Made by a program: the position numbers and the translations under genes. Of a stretch of DNA of 64,000 nucleotides, positions 1-7,737 are shown in pieces. This DNA comes from an uncultured Bacteroidales bacterium. Lineage in GTDB: Bacteria; Bacteroidota; Bacteroidia; Bacteroidales; SZUA-534. The notes under the pieces are model-generated. The model was not told the DNA's origin. It saw only the letters and a program-made list of their open reading frames with translations, and ran no database searches. Each line of letters begins with the position of its first letter. Position 1 is the first letter of the stretch. Where the stretch lies: the NCBI GenBank assembly GCA_902790595.1, contig CADASL010000006.1:62001-126000 (forward strand). The letters are read 5' to 3'.

Positions 1-385
1 TCACGCGGAATTTCGTCGGAATGTTCTCGTGGTTGGTGATGCACTTCGGGTTCATACAGCGCGCAATGTTGAAAATCTGCTCGGGAACGTTCACCTGACG
101 CTTCTCAACAACTTCGTAATTCCTTATTATATTGAGTTTTGCGTGCGGCGCGACGAGTGCGATTTTGTCCACTTCAATGTCTTCAAAAAACTTGTCGGCG
201 ATTTTGATGATGGCTTTGCGGCCCAACTTCTCGCTGGGCAGATTGTAGCCGAAAGTTATTTGACTTTCAGTTAGTTGGTCGAGTCCTAGGATTGATATGA
301 CGTTGAACAGGTTCTGTGCCGGAATATGGTCGATTACGGTTCCGTTCTCGATGGCCGAAACGCTCAAGGTTTTTGTGTTCTTCAT
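1..385 (-). CDS. pyrI: Aspartate carbamoyltransferase regulatory chain, partial
   Basis: Regulatory subunit of aspartate transcarbamoylase, which binds nucleotide effectors and joins the PyrB trimers into the allosteric holoenzyme of pyrimidine synthesis. The reading frame starts at an ATG at 385 (MKNTKTLSVSAIENGTVIDH) and shows the allosteric domain with HIPAQ and a GYNLPSEKLGRK-like segment. It then enters the zinc domain (ARCMNPKCITNHE), which holds the first two zinc cysteines, and runs off the window start, so the last CxxC pair is not visible. It lies 8 bp downstream of pyrB on the same strand, the usual pyrBI operon order. Identification is firm; only completeness is unknown. Confidence 0.95.
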   Translation of the reverse strand, partial: MKNTKTLSVSAIENGTVIDHIPAQNLFNVISILGLDQLTESQITFGYNLPSEKLGRKAIIKIADKFFEDIEVDKIALVAPHAKLNIIRNYEVVEKRQVNVPEQIFNIARCMNPKCITNHENIPTKFRV

Positions 386-393
386 AGTCTGAT

Positions 394-1302
394 TTATTTG
401 AGTTGCAGTACTTTACAAATTATCGCCTGACGGGTGTAGACGCCGTTCTGCGCCTGCTCAAAGTAGTAGGCCTTCGGGTTGTCGTCAACGTCGGTGCTGA
501 TTTCGTTCACGCGCGGCAGCGGGTGCAGAATCTTCATATTCGGCTTGGTGTGGTCGAGCATACTGTTTTTCAGTATGTAAACGTTCTTAACCTTCTCATA
601 CTCAAGCGGGTCGGCAAAACGCTCACGCTGAACGCGGGTCATATACAGAATGTCGCAGTCGTTGATGTTTGGCGCCAACTCGGTGTGCTCTTCAAACGGT
701 ATGTTGCGCTGTTGCAGGAAGGTGCGATACTCTTCAGGCAACCGCAACTCTTCGGGCGCGATGAAACTGAACGTCGGGTTGAAGTGCGACAGCGCCATAA
801 TGAGTGAGTGCACCGTGCGGCCGTATTTCAGGTCGCCAACCATTGTAATCTTCAGATTCTCAAGCGTTCCCTGCGTTTTGGTTATCGAGTACAGGTCGAG
901 CAGGCACTGCGATGGGTGCTGGTTGGCGCCGTCGCCGGCGTTGATGATTGGCACCTTCGAAATCTCTGATGCGTAACGTGCCGCGCCTTCGAGCGGGTGG
1001 CGCATAATGATAAGGTCAACGTAGCAGCCCACCATTAAAATGGTGTCTTTCAGCGTCTCGCCCTTCGAAACGCTTGTCTGCGAACTGTCCGAAAAGCCTA
1101 AAACCTTGCCGCCCAACCGGTTGACGGCGCTCTCAAAACTCAACCGCGTGCGTGTCGATGGCTCGAAGAACAGTGTGGCAGCCACTTTGCCGTCAAGCAG
1201 TTTCTGAACCGGATTCTTCTCGAAGTAGGCCGCAAGGTCCATAATCTCAAGATAGTCGTCTTTCGAGTAATCGTCTATCGCAACTAAACTTTTGTATTTC
1301 AT
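394..1302 (-). CDS. pyrB: Aspartate carbamoyltransferase catalytic chain
   Basis: Catalyses carbamoyl phosphate + L-aspartate to N-carbamoylaspartate, the committed step of pyrimidine synthesis, in the cytoplasm. The 302-aa length is normal. The carbamoyl-phosphate loop [13 protein letters not shown] is at residues 45-57 (S49, T50, R51, R53), [12 protein letters not shown] follows in the middle, and [10 protein letters not shown] is near the C-terminus. The ATG at 1302 follows an A-rich leader. pyrI starts 8 bp after the stop, so the two are almost certainly co-transcribed. All key residues seem intact. Confidence 0.97.
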   Translation of the reverse strand: MKYKSLVAIDDYSKDDYLEIMDLAAYFEKNPVQKLLDGKVAATLFFEPSTRTRLSFESAVNRLGGKVLGFSDSSQTSVSKGETLKDTILMVGCYVDLIIMRHPLEGAARYASEISKVPIINAGDGANQHPSQCLLDLYSITKTQGTLENLKITMVGDLKYGRTVHSLIMALSHFNPTFSFIAPEELRLPEEYRTFLQQRNIPFEEHTELAPNINDCDILYMTRVQRERFADPLEYEKVKNVYILKNSMLDHTKPNMKILHPLPRVNEISTDVDDNPKAYYFEQAQNGVYTRQAIICKVLQLK

Positions 1303-1764
1303 ACTGTTGTCATTTTAGGCAGGATGCCTGTTTTCGGGGCTTAAATATATTTTTATCGTCAAAGCGATACGAAAAAACCTACAAACAATTTATTCACAAA
1401 GTTGATTTAGAATTTAGGATTTAGGAATTAGGCACTAGGCACTAGGAATTAGGCACTAGGGATTAGTTATTTAGGGATTAGGAATTAGGCACTAGGAATT
1501 AGAAATTAGGAATTAGGCACTAGGCATTAGGTATTGGGTGTTGGGTGACGGTAAATTATGAATTATGAATTATGAATTATGAATTACGAATTCCGAATTC
1601 CGAATCATTACACATTACTCTTCAAACTTCAATCTTTAAACTTCAAACTTCAAACCTTAAACTTTACTCTTTACTCTTTACACCTTACTCGAATTTGTCC
1701 GTCGTCTGTAGTCTGAAGTCAGTCGTCCAAATCCACTTCCTTCCCCCCAAACCCTAAACTTTTT
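1303..1764. repeat. Intergenic heptad-repeat tract between divergent pyrB and a membrane-protein gene
   Basis: No gene is seen here. From about 1405 to 1733 the sequence divides almost without break into 7-bp units of successive families: TTTAGGA / ATTAGGC / ACTAGGC (1405-1546), AATTATG drifting to AATTCCG (1553-1605), TTCAAAC / TTTAAAC / TTTACTC (about 1612-1690) and GTCGTCT / GTAGTCT / GTCGTCC (about 1698-1733). The first family is C-poor on the plus strand, so it is G-poor in the sense of pyrB. The third is G-free in the sense of the rightward gene. The period was read by eye. Confidence 0.8.
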
Positions 1765-1772
1765 TATATTTG
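1765..1772 (+). promoter_or_regulatory. -7 box TATATTTG close to the start of the 1779 gene
   Basis: Perfect match to the Bacteroidota TAnnTTTG element. Only six bases separate it from the ATG at 1779, so transcription would begin at or near the start codon and the mRNA would be nearly leaderless. Confidence 0.6.
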
Positions 1773-1778
1773 TGCCCG

Positions 1779-3131
1779 ATGCGCGAGACAATTACCATAA
1801 TCGATGTTTTGATAGTGCCGCTTTATCTGCTGATATTCTGGTGGATAGCGTCATCCGTCAAGCGGAAGCATATTGAAAGCGAGCCGTGTTACCGTTTTTT
1901 TACTATCGGCCTGATGCTGAAGCTGTTTGCCGGCATAGCCTTCGCGCTCATCTACACCTACCACTACGGCGAGACCGATACACACTATTATTATTGGGGT
2001 ACGCAATCGCTTGAGCGACTGGCACACAAAGATTTCGGCGCTTTCGCGATGATAATGGCCGGGAAGCATACCCCCGAGCTATATTCCGCATTCGATTGGA
2101 CCACCGGCTGGCCAACCTATTGGCGCGACCCCAACTCGTTCGCCGTCTGCCGGTTCAACGTGCTGCTCTACCTGTTCGGATTCAAAACATTCCTGGGCAA
2201 CGTGCTGGTGCTCAATGTGCTCCTTTTTGTTGGCATTTGGAAATTCTATAAGCTGATGCTCAAGCTCTTCCCCAACAACGACCGCAACTTTGCCATTGCC
2301 TTGCTCTTTGTGCCGTCGGTGGTGTTTTGGGGCTCGTCGCTGCTCAAAGACAGTTGGTGCCTTGTGGCGTCGATGTTCGTTTTCTGCGCCGTCCATAGCA
2401 TATTCATTTCGCGCAAGCGGATTGCCGGCAACGTTATATTGCTGATAGTGTGCAGTTATATCTGTATGAGCATCCGGCCGTATTCGTTTTTCACCACAAT
2501 GGGCGCCTGCCTTGTCTGGCTTGGTTTCACCTACGTCTATCGAATGCATTCGCGGATGTTTCGTGTGATGATTTTCCCCATAATCGTTGCCGTGATTTGG
2601 ATTGTAGGCGTGGGACTTTTCTCGCGTTTGGGTTCGCTGGCCAACGAGCGCTATCAGTCGCTCGACGCGATAATCGAGACCGCCGTCATCATTCAGGACG
2701 ACCTGAAAAAGGAATACTACGGCGGCAACAGTTTCGATATTGGTGAGATTGACCCGTCGCTGGGCGGACTCTTGGCCAAGGCGCCAGCAGCCATTGTTGC
2801 CGGTGTTTTCAGGCCGTTTTTGTGGGAGTCGCGCAATGTGCTGATGCTCATTTCCGGCCTTGAGACATTTGCCATTATGCTGCTAATCACTTGTTTATTG
2901 TTTAAGTTCGGTCTTCGCCGAATGGCTTCCGTGATAATGCGGAATCCGTTCTTGATATCGGCATTTGTTTTTATGATAACCTACGCTTTCTTTGTCGGGC
3001 TCACCACAGCCAACTTCGGTGCGTTGGTGCGCTATCGGATGCCGGTTATCGTCTTTCTGGCGCTCATTTTGGCGGTTGTTTGGCGCTATATGCAGTTGTC
3101 GCGCCTGCTTACAGAAGGCGACAAGGAATAA
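1779..3131 (+). CDS. Polytopic inner-membrane protein, function unknown
   Basis: About 450 residues with roughly ten hydrophobic segments, starting with LIVPLYLLIFWWIASS. I chose the ATG at 1779 over an upstream TTG at 1770 because the TTG lies inside the promoter box. The loop SVVFWGSSLLKDSW near residue 190 resembles the conserved pattern of large membrane proteins in Bacteroidota polysaccharide loci (polymerase- or glycosyltransferase-like), but no catalytic motif is clear and no polysaccharide genes are adjacent. It stands alone between the pyrBI genes and tRNA-Gln. A role in envelope polymer handling is only a guess. Confidence 0.75.
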   Translation: MRETITIIDVLIVPLYLLIFWWIASSVKRKHIESEPCYRFFTIGLMLKLFAGIAFALIYTYHYGETDTHYYYWGTQSLERLAHKDFGAFAMIMAGKHTPELYSAFDWTTGWPTYWRDPNSFAVCRFNVLLYLFGFKTFLGNVLVLNVLLFVGIWKFYKLMLKLFPNNDRNFAIALLFVPSVVFWGSSLLKDSWCLVASMFVFCAVHSIFISRKRIAGNVILLIVCSYICMSIRPYSFFTTMGACLVWLGFTYVYRMHSRMFRVMIFPIIVAVIWIVGVGLFSRLGSLANERYQSLDAIIETAVIIQDDLKKEYYGGNSFDIGEIDPSLGGLLAKAPAAIVAGVFRPFLWESRNVLMLISGLETFAIMLLITCLLFKFGLRRMASVIMRNPFLISAFVFMITYAFFVGLTTANFGALVRYRMPVIVFLALILAVVWRYMQLSRLLTEGDKE

Positions 3132-3231
3132 AAATGGCACCGCAATATATTGGCAATCATTTTGTTATAACTTGCGTTACGATTATCGGCAAAAAGTTAC
3201 GCATTTGTGGTTACACCATAAAGAAAGTTGC

Positions 3232-3239
3232 TATATTTG
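3232..3239 (+). promoter_or_regulatory. -7 box TATATTTG of tRNA-Gln
   Basis: Perfect TAnnTTTG element 15 bp upstream of the tRNA 5' end. A TTTG at 3204-3207 is a possible -33 element, but the spacing is a few bases longer than usual. Confidence 0.65.
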
Positions 3240-3254
3240 CAGCGTTAAAACCAT

Positions 3255-3325
3255 TGTCGTGTAGTGTAATGGTAGCACCTCAGATTCTGGTTCTGCTTGT
3301 GAGGGTTCGAGTCCTTCCACGACAA
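3255..3325 (+). tRNA. tRNA-Gln (anticodon CTG)
   Basis: A 71-nt cloverleaf folds by hand. The acceptor arm TGTCGTG (3255-3261) pairs with CACGACA (3318-3324) and A3325 is the discriminator base. The D-arm is GTGTAATGGTAGCAC. The anticodon loop TTCTGGT sits on a stem with one mismatch at its base and gives anticodon CTG, reading CAG. The T-arm is GAGGG-TTCGAGT-CCTTC with one G-U pair. CCA is not encoded. A strong terminator follows 5 bp downstream, so this is a single-gene transcript. Confidence 0.95.
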
Positions 3326-3327
3326 CT

Positions 3328-3418
3328 ACAAAGCCTTGTAAGTAAATAACTTGCAAGGCTTTTTTGTTTTCTGGTGAAAATATACAGGAACAATCGTCCG
3401 ATTTTTTCAAAAAAAACG
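3328..3418. repeat. Direct repeat copy 1: tRNA terminator plus downstream tract
   Basis: About 91 bp covering the terminator hairpin, the segment GGTGAAAATATAC and CCGATTTTTTCAAAAAAA. It matches 4760-4850 in the same orientation with roughly ten differences by eye. The two copies bracket the beta-propeller lipoprotein gene. Confidence 0.9.
3331..3366 (+). terminator. Rho-independent terminator of tRNA-Gln
   Basis: The left arm AAGCCTTGTAAGT (3331-3343), loop AAATA and right arm ACTTGCAAGGCTT (3349-3361) form a 13-bp stem with one T-G pair, followed by a T run. It is the first part of a longer segment repeated at 4760-4850. Confidence 0.92.
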
Positions 3419-3458
3419 CAATATTTGACACATATCATTTCTTAAAAACAGTTAAAAA

Positions 3459-4724
3459 ATGAACAAGTATCAATTGTTTTTGGCCATTTCATTTATAGCG
3501 GTCGCATGCAACAAGGCAAACAATATGGGAGAAAATGGCAAAGTACTTACAGCAGAATCGAGCGAGGACACTTTAAAAACTTATGTGTTGAACAACTCTA
3601 TTGCATTCGACACGTTGTCGTATTCAAATGTCATAGAGAGTGTTAAGTATATACCGCTTTCGTCGGATGACCAGAGTTTGCTGGGTAATTTGGACATGAT
3701 CGTAAAAACTGACAAATATTACATTCTTCTGTCGGACCTAGGGGGATCTAACGTGAAAGTGAAAGCGTTTGACCATAAGGGGCAATATGTAAAAGATTTG
3801 ATACGTGTGGGGCGGGCGCGGAACGAGGTGCTTTCTTTTGACAACTGCTCATATAACAGTGAATATGCCCAAATGCTTGCGTGCGACGGCTTGAGTGATA
3901 AGTTGATTTCAATAGATGTGAACGATTTATCAGTGAAAATGTACCCCCTGCTAATTTTTTGCAGCGAAGATATAATTGACAACGAATCGATTAAACGCCT
4001 TGCAGGAGGGGCATGTTTTAGATTGTACTCAACAGTGCAGTTAACAAAAGATTTATTTGTTGGGACACCAGGAGTTTCATGGCATAAAGAACTTGATGAG
4101 AATCTGGTACCGTACTTGTGTTTCATGGATACCACATTTGAAAGCTATGTAGCACTTTTTTATGACGAGCCAAGGAAATTATTTCAAGAACAGAAAGAAG
4201 GCATATTTAAGGCAAATGATAACTGGAGATTAGGAAATAGCGGTAAGGGGGTGTTCTTTATCGATATGTTTAATGATACCATATATTCGGTGGAGGCAGA
4301 CACGCTGATAAAACCAAGATATGTTTTGCACAGGACAGACGAGCAAATGCCGGAAGTTACTGATGTGAAGGTCAATAACTCACTGGTAGCCGAAAAGATA
4401 CATTTCATGGGTCTTGTTGAAACCGACGACTACATACTTCTAAGAACGCTCAACGGAGATTTAAAGACCGGTTTTTATATGTGGTCAAAGAACAATGAGG
4501 CTCCAATATGCGTACACGATGTCTGCGAGGTGCCGTTGTCGTTCGATGGATACCATGGTGCAGTGAGATTTCATACTGTTAGTGCAATCGACAATACAAT
4601 AATTGCCGCCATTCCTGCGGACAAACTAATGAACGTGTTGCCAAATCTGAAGGAAGATGATAACCTGGTCGTGGTCGAGATAAAGTTAAAAGACGGTTAC
4701 AACCCTCAAACTGCATTGAAATGA
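3459..4724 (+). CDS. 6-bladed beta-propeller lipoprotein
   Basis: A 421-aa secreted lipoprotein with signal peptide MNKYQLFLAISFIAVAC and lipobox AVAC at residues 14-17. The segment VIESVKYIPLSSDDQSLLGN followed by DKYYILLSD and VKAFDHKGQYVKDLIRVGRA is typical of the Bacteroidota 6-bladed beta-propeller family (NHL-like blades; function mostly unknown). In other genomes such proteins often sit near transport or signalling genes; here the gene stands alone, flanked by two copies of the tRNA-Gln terminator region. It is visibly more AT-rich than its neighbours. Both points suggest insertion into the tRNA locus. Confidence 0.85.
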   Translation: MNKYQLFLAISFIAVACNKANNMGENGKVLTAESSEDTLKTYVLNNSIAFDTLSYSNVIESVKYIPLSSDDQSLLGNLDMIVKTDKYYILLSDLGGSNVKVKAFDHKGQYVKDLIRVGRARNEVLSFDNCSYNSEYAQMLACDGLSDKLISIDVNDLSVKMYPLLIFCSEDIIDNESIKRLAGGACFRLYSTVQLTKDLFVGTPGVSWHKELDENLVPYLCFMDTTFESYVALFYDEPRKLFQEQKEGIFKANDNWRLGNSGKGVFFIDMFNDTIYSVEADTLIKPRYVLHRTDEQMPEVTDVKVNNSLVAEKIHFMGLVETDDYILLRTLNGDLKTGFYMWSKNNEAPICVHDVCEVPLSFDGYHGAVRFHTVSAIDNTIIAAIPADKLMNVLPNLKEDDNLVVVEIKLKDGYNPQTALK

Positions 4725-4759
4725 CCACTTTGTTCTTGGTGGTAACTCGTGCGATAATA

Positions 4760-4850
4760 ACAAAGCCTTGTAAGTGAATAACTTGCAAGGCTTTCTTGTT
4801 TTTATGGTGAAAATATACTGAAACAATTGTCCGATTTTTTCAAAAAAAGC
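4760..4850. repeat. Direct repeat copy 2, with a second terminator hairpin
   Basis: Second copy of the 3328-3418 segment. The hairpin AAGCCTTGTAAGT (4763-4775), loop GAATA, ACTTGCAAGGCTT (4781-4793) is kept and is followed by TTCTTGTTTTT, so it can still terminate transcription from the lipoprotein gene. No tRNA remnant is recognisable just upstream. Confidence 0.9.
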
Positions 4851-4882
4851 GCGTCGGATAGTAAAAATCGGACACTCCTTAT

Positions 4883-4890
4883 TATATTTG
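4883..4890 (+). promoter_or_regulatory. -7 box TATATTTG of the nitroreductase gene
   Basis: Perfect TAnnTTTG box 54 bp before the ATG at 4945. The leader contains ATGCCG and CGGCAT arms that could form a small hairpin. Confidence 0.65.
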
Positions 4891-4944
4891 TTGATGCCGT
4901 TTCAGTGATGCGGCATATAACTATTATCGGAAACAATTACGAAA

Positions 4945-5556
4945 ATGCAAGTGTTGGTAATTGCCGTTTTGTCGGCTGCTTTGATAATGGCTGTGGTTCT
5001 GTTGGTTATGAACAAACGGCGTTCTGGTTCGGTTTGCGATGCCGATGCCGTCATCAACAACATTATGACGCGTTCAAGCATCCGTGCCTTTACCAACGAA
5101 CCGCTGATCGACAGCCAGATAGAGACTCTGCTGAGGGCCGGGATGGCGGCACCGTCGGCGAGGAACAAGCAGCCGTGGAAGTTTGTTGTGGTGAAGAGTA
5201 GGCCGCTTTTGCGACAAATCGCCGATTCGCTGCCCAACACCCGCCTGACAAGTGCCGCTTGCGCCATTGTTGTTTGCGGCGATATGACCAAAACTCTCGA
5301 TGGCGTTGACCGCGATTTTTGGATTCACGACTGTTCGGCCGCGACCGAGAACATTCTTTTGGCCGCCCACGCATTGGGCCTTGGTGCGGTGTGGACCGGA
5401 ATTTTTCCCAATCCCGACCGAGTTGACAAATTGCGCGGCTTGACTGACATACCCGAATCGCAGATTCCGTTGTGTGTGATTGCCATCGGCCGTCCGGCAG
5501 AGAGCCCGGCACCCAAAGACAAATGGAACCCGGAGAATTACAGAATGATTGAGTGA
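4945..5556 (+). CDS. Membrane-anchored nitroreductase family protein
   Basis: A 203-aa FMN-dependent oxidoreductase of the nitroreductase fold. Residues 1-22 form a transmembrane anchor (MQVLVIAVLSAALIMAVVLL). The fold then begins with IMTRSSIRAFTNEPL, the FMN-binding RSSIR-type motif, and continues with GMAAPSARNKQPWKFVVV, ATENILLAAHALGLGAVWTG and a C-terminal CVIAIGRPAESP. The anchor is an addition to the usual soluble form. Substrate is unknown. The prohibitin-like gene begins 63 bp later on the same strand. Confidence 0.9.
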   Translation: MQVLVIAVLSAALIMAVVLLVMNKRRSGSVCDADAVINNIMTRSSIRAFTNEPLIDSQIETLLRAGMAAPSARNKQPWKFVVVKSRPLLRQIADSLPNTRLTSAACAIVVCGDMTKTLDGVDRDFWIHDCSAATENILLAAHALGLGAVWTGIFPNPDRVDKLRGLTDIPESQIPLCVIAIGRPAESPAPKDKWNPENYRMIE

Positions 5557-5619
5557 AAATACTGACATTGATACAAATAATTTAAACTCTAAACATCTAA
5601 ACACTAAACATTTAATACA

Positions 5620-6432
5620 ATGAAACGTTTAATTCCATTTTTTGCGGTTGCGGCATTGTTTACAAGCTGCGCAGTAGTCGATTCTTCAGAGGCAGGAATC
5701 AAGTTCAAAAAATTCTCGGTTACCGAGCAGGGCGAGCTTCAGGCTGTGCCAATCACGGGCTGGGTGGTTTACAACCCCATCACCACATCGGTCTACAGCT
5801 ATCCGGTGAATATTCAGCGTGTTGATTACGAGCCGTTTACCGTAACCACCAAAGATGCGGCCGTATTCAAGATGGACCCGAGGCTCGCTTATCAGGTTCG
5901 CCGCGAAATGGTGGTGAAAATCTTTGCCAAATACCGTGTCGATTTGCGCAAGATTGAGGATGGCTATATGAAAACAGTTGTGTACGACGCTTACCGCATC
6001 TCGGCCAACCGCTACACATCGGACGAGCTGATGGCCAGCCGCGCGCAGTTTGAGGCCGAGGTTCGCGTAATGCTTGACAGCGCATTGCTGAAAGAGGGAT
6101 TTCTGGTGTCGGAATTCACGTCGCAGATAACACCGCCGCAGTCGCTGTCGGCAGCCATCGAGGCTAAAAACAACGCCATCCAGGAGAGCTTGAAGGCCGA
6201 GAACGAGGTGAAAAAGGCTGAGGCTCAGGCAAAAATAGCCATCGCGCAAGCGGAAGGAGAAGCCAAGGCACTGAAAATCAAAGCCGACGGCGAGGCTTAC
6301 TACAACCGCACAGTGGCTGCCAGCCTGAACTCACTTCTGGTTCAGCAATACGCCCTTGAGCGTTGGGACGGCAAACTGCCTGTTTACACCGGCGGCAACA
6401 GCATCCCGATGATAAATCTCGACACTAAATAA
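5620..6432 (+). CDS. Prohibitin/SPFH (band 7) family lipoprotein
   Basis: A 270-aa protein with lipoprotein signal MKRLIPFFAVAALFTSC (lipobox FTSC), followed by a band-7 domain (residues 25-190; EAGIKFKKFSV, MDPRLAYQVRRE, RDLRKIEDGY-like stretch) and a charged Ala/Glu/Lys coiled coil (about 190-235, AENEVKKAEAQAKIAIAQ). SPFH proteins make large ring or cage assemblies on membranes that scaffold proteases and affect membrane order. Here a lipid anchor replaces the usual N-terminal transmembrane helix. Role in this organism is unknown. Confidence 0.88.
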   Translation: MKRLIPFFAVAALFTSCAVVDSSEAGIKFKKFSVTEQGELQAVPITGWVVYNPITTSVYSYPVNIQRVDYEPFTVTTKDAAVFKMDPRLAYQVRREMVVKIFAKYRVDLRKIEDGYMKTVVYDAYRISANRYTSDELMASRAQFEAEVRVMLDSALLKEGFLVSEFTSQITPPQSLSAAIEAKNNAIQESLKAENEVKKAEAQAKIAIAQAEGEAKALKIKADGEAYYNRTVAASLNSLLVQQYALERWDGKLPVYTGGNSIPMINLDTK

Positions 6433-6538
6433 TTTGTTTACAGGTGGTTATGTGATGGTCGCCGAGCAGCAGCATTGGCAGCCGTTTTTTGCCTAACTAT
6501 CGGAATTTGTTATTATTTCATTAATTTGAAAAAGAAAA

Positions 6539-7051
6539 ATGAAGCATCAGAATTTATTGGCCGGGCTGATTCTGCTTATGTCGGTTTCCGCCTGCGATGA
6601 CGATAATGGCGGTCGGATAGTTGATTGGGCGCCAGTTTGCATCAGCATCACCGCTACCGACAGTAATGGCAACGACCTGCTTAATCCGCAGAATAACAGT
6701 AATATACTCGACGGCACATCTCTCACTTTCAAAGAAAAAACATACGAGGTGAGTTATGATTTAATGAATCATTTTGAAGGTGCAAAAGCCTATATGCCAC
6801 ATATGTACGGGTTGCAGTTGGACACCGTTCGCACCAATGGTAACGCTCAGTGCCGGTTGTTGTTTGGCGAAATCGATGGCGGCGCCGATATGAATGAGGA
6901 CCTTGTGATAAACTGGGGCGACGGCACTTCTGATGTCATTAACTATCACTGCTGGAAGCACAACGAGCGGAAACTTAGTTGCAATCGAGAGTGGAAAGTC
7001 AATGGGGAGAAGGTTGACGGCGACAGCAGAATTTTCGCGTTTGTGAAGTGA
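6539..7051 (+). CDS. Small hypothetical lipoprotein
   Basis: A 170-aa secreted lipoprotein: MKHQNLLAGLILLMSVSAC with lipobox SVSAC, then an acidic DDDNGG spacer. The mature part looks beta-rich and contains GADMNEDLVINWGDGTSDV. Family not recognised. The leader ATTTGAAAAAGAAAA before ATG 6539 is typical A-rich Bacteroidota sequence. Confidence 0.75.
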   Translation: MKHQNLLAGLILLMSVSACDDDNGGRIVDWAPVCISITATDSNGNDLLNPQNNSNILDGTSLTFKEKTYEVSYDLMNHFEGAKAYMPHMYGLQLDTVRTNGNAQCRLLFGEIDGGADMNEDLVINWGDGTSDVINYHCWKHNERKLSCNREWKVNGEKVDGDSRIFAFVK

Positions 7052-7086
7052 ATTATCGAAGCATATTATTTAATAGTTATTTAACT

Positions 7087-7560
7087 ATGAGAAATGTTCT
7101 TGGCTATTTTCTAGGATTTGTGATTTTCATTGCGGGTATTCCGGCTTTGATGTGGTGGGCATCGGGCCAGCCGCAAATGGCTGATTTTCCGCTGTGGAGG
7201 CTCATTGCCGCCGCAGTTGTGGCTGTAGCTGGTGTGGCTGTGAGCGTGTGGAGTATTGTTCATATGCGCAGAGTGGGGAAGGGCAATCCGTTCGATGCGG
7301 TTGGCCACGAGGTTGCTCCGCGCACCAAACATCTGATGACCGATGGTCCTTACCGCTTCAGCCGCAATCCGATGCTGACGGGCACTTACATATATTATAT
7401 TGGTGCGGTGCTGGCGTTTTTCAGTTGGCAGTCGCTGGCGGTTTTCGCCGCTGTGGTTGCGCTGATGACCATTCAGGTGCTGTCGGAGGAGAAGCGGCTC
7501 GAACGTGACTTTGGCGACGAGTATCTTCAGTATAAGAAAACTACCGGACGGTTCTTTTAA
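7087..7560 (+). CDS. Isoprenylcysteine carboxylmethyltransferase-family membrane protein
   Basis: A 157-aa integral membrane methyltransferase of the ICMT/PEMT superfamily. The ATG at 7087 is preferred over a GTG at 7048 that overlaps the previous stop codon. Four to five hydrophobic segments are visible. The SAM-binding signature is clear: LMTDGPYRFSRNPMLTG, then EEKRLERDFGDEYLQYKK at the C-terminus. Bacterial members methylate lipids or small molecules; substrate unknown. Confidence 0.85.
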   Translation: MRNVLGYFLGFVIFIAGIPALMWWASGQPQMADFPLWRLIAAAVVAVAGVAVSVWSIVHMRRVGKGNPFDAVGHEVAPRTKHLMTDGPYRFSRNPMLTGTYIYYIGAVLAFFSWQSLAVFAAVVALMTIQVLSEEKRLERDFGDEYLQYKKTTGRFF

Positions 7561-7585
7561 AGAATTTGCGGCTGATTGATAATTG

Positions 7586-7637
7586 ATTGCGTGACGAGGG
7601 TGAGAAAGATTGCCACCTCCGGCCACGCAATTTTTTT
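7586..7637 (+). terminator. Rho-independent terminator after the methyltransferase gene
   Basis: ATTGCGTG (7586-7593) pairs with CACGCAAT (7624-7631), followed by seven T. The 30-nt apical part can pair partly through GAGGGTG and CACCTCC. Confidence 0.7.
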
Positions 7638-7737
7638 CTTTAGTGTGGCCAAATCGCTGACGGAAAATCAAATTTATTACTATCATTGTAGATGCCGATG
7701 ATTTTGTCGGCTGATTTGTGAATTTAAGAAAACATTG

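Noticed and set aside
1405..1733. Tandem repeats as a possible CRISPR array
   Set aside because: Units are 7 bp, contiguous and without unique spacers; no leader or cas genes nearby.
4725..4760. Decayed second tRNA-Gln in front of repeat copy 2
   Set aside because: The bases GGTGGTAACTCGTGCGATAA do not align with the D-, anticodon or T-arms of the tRNA; only the terminator part is duplicated.
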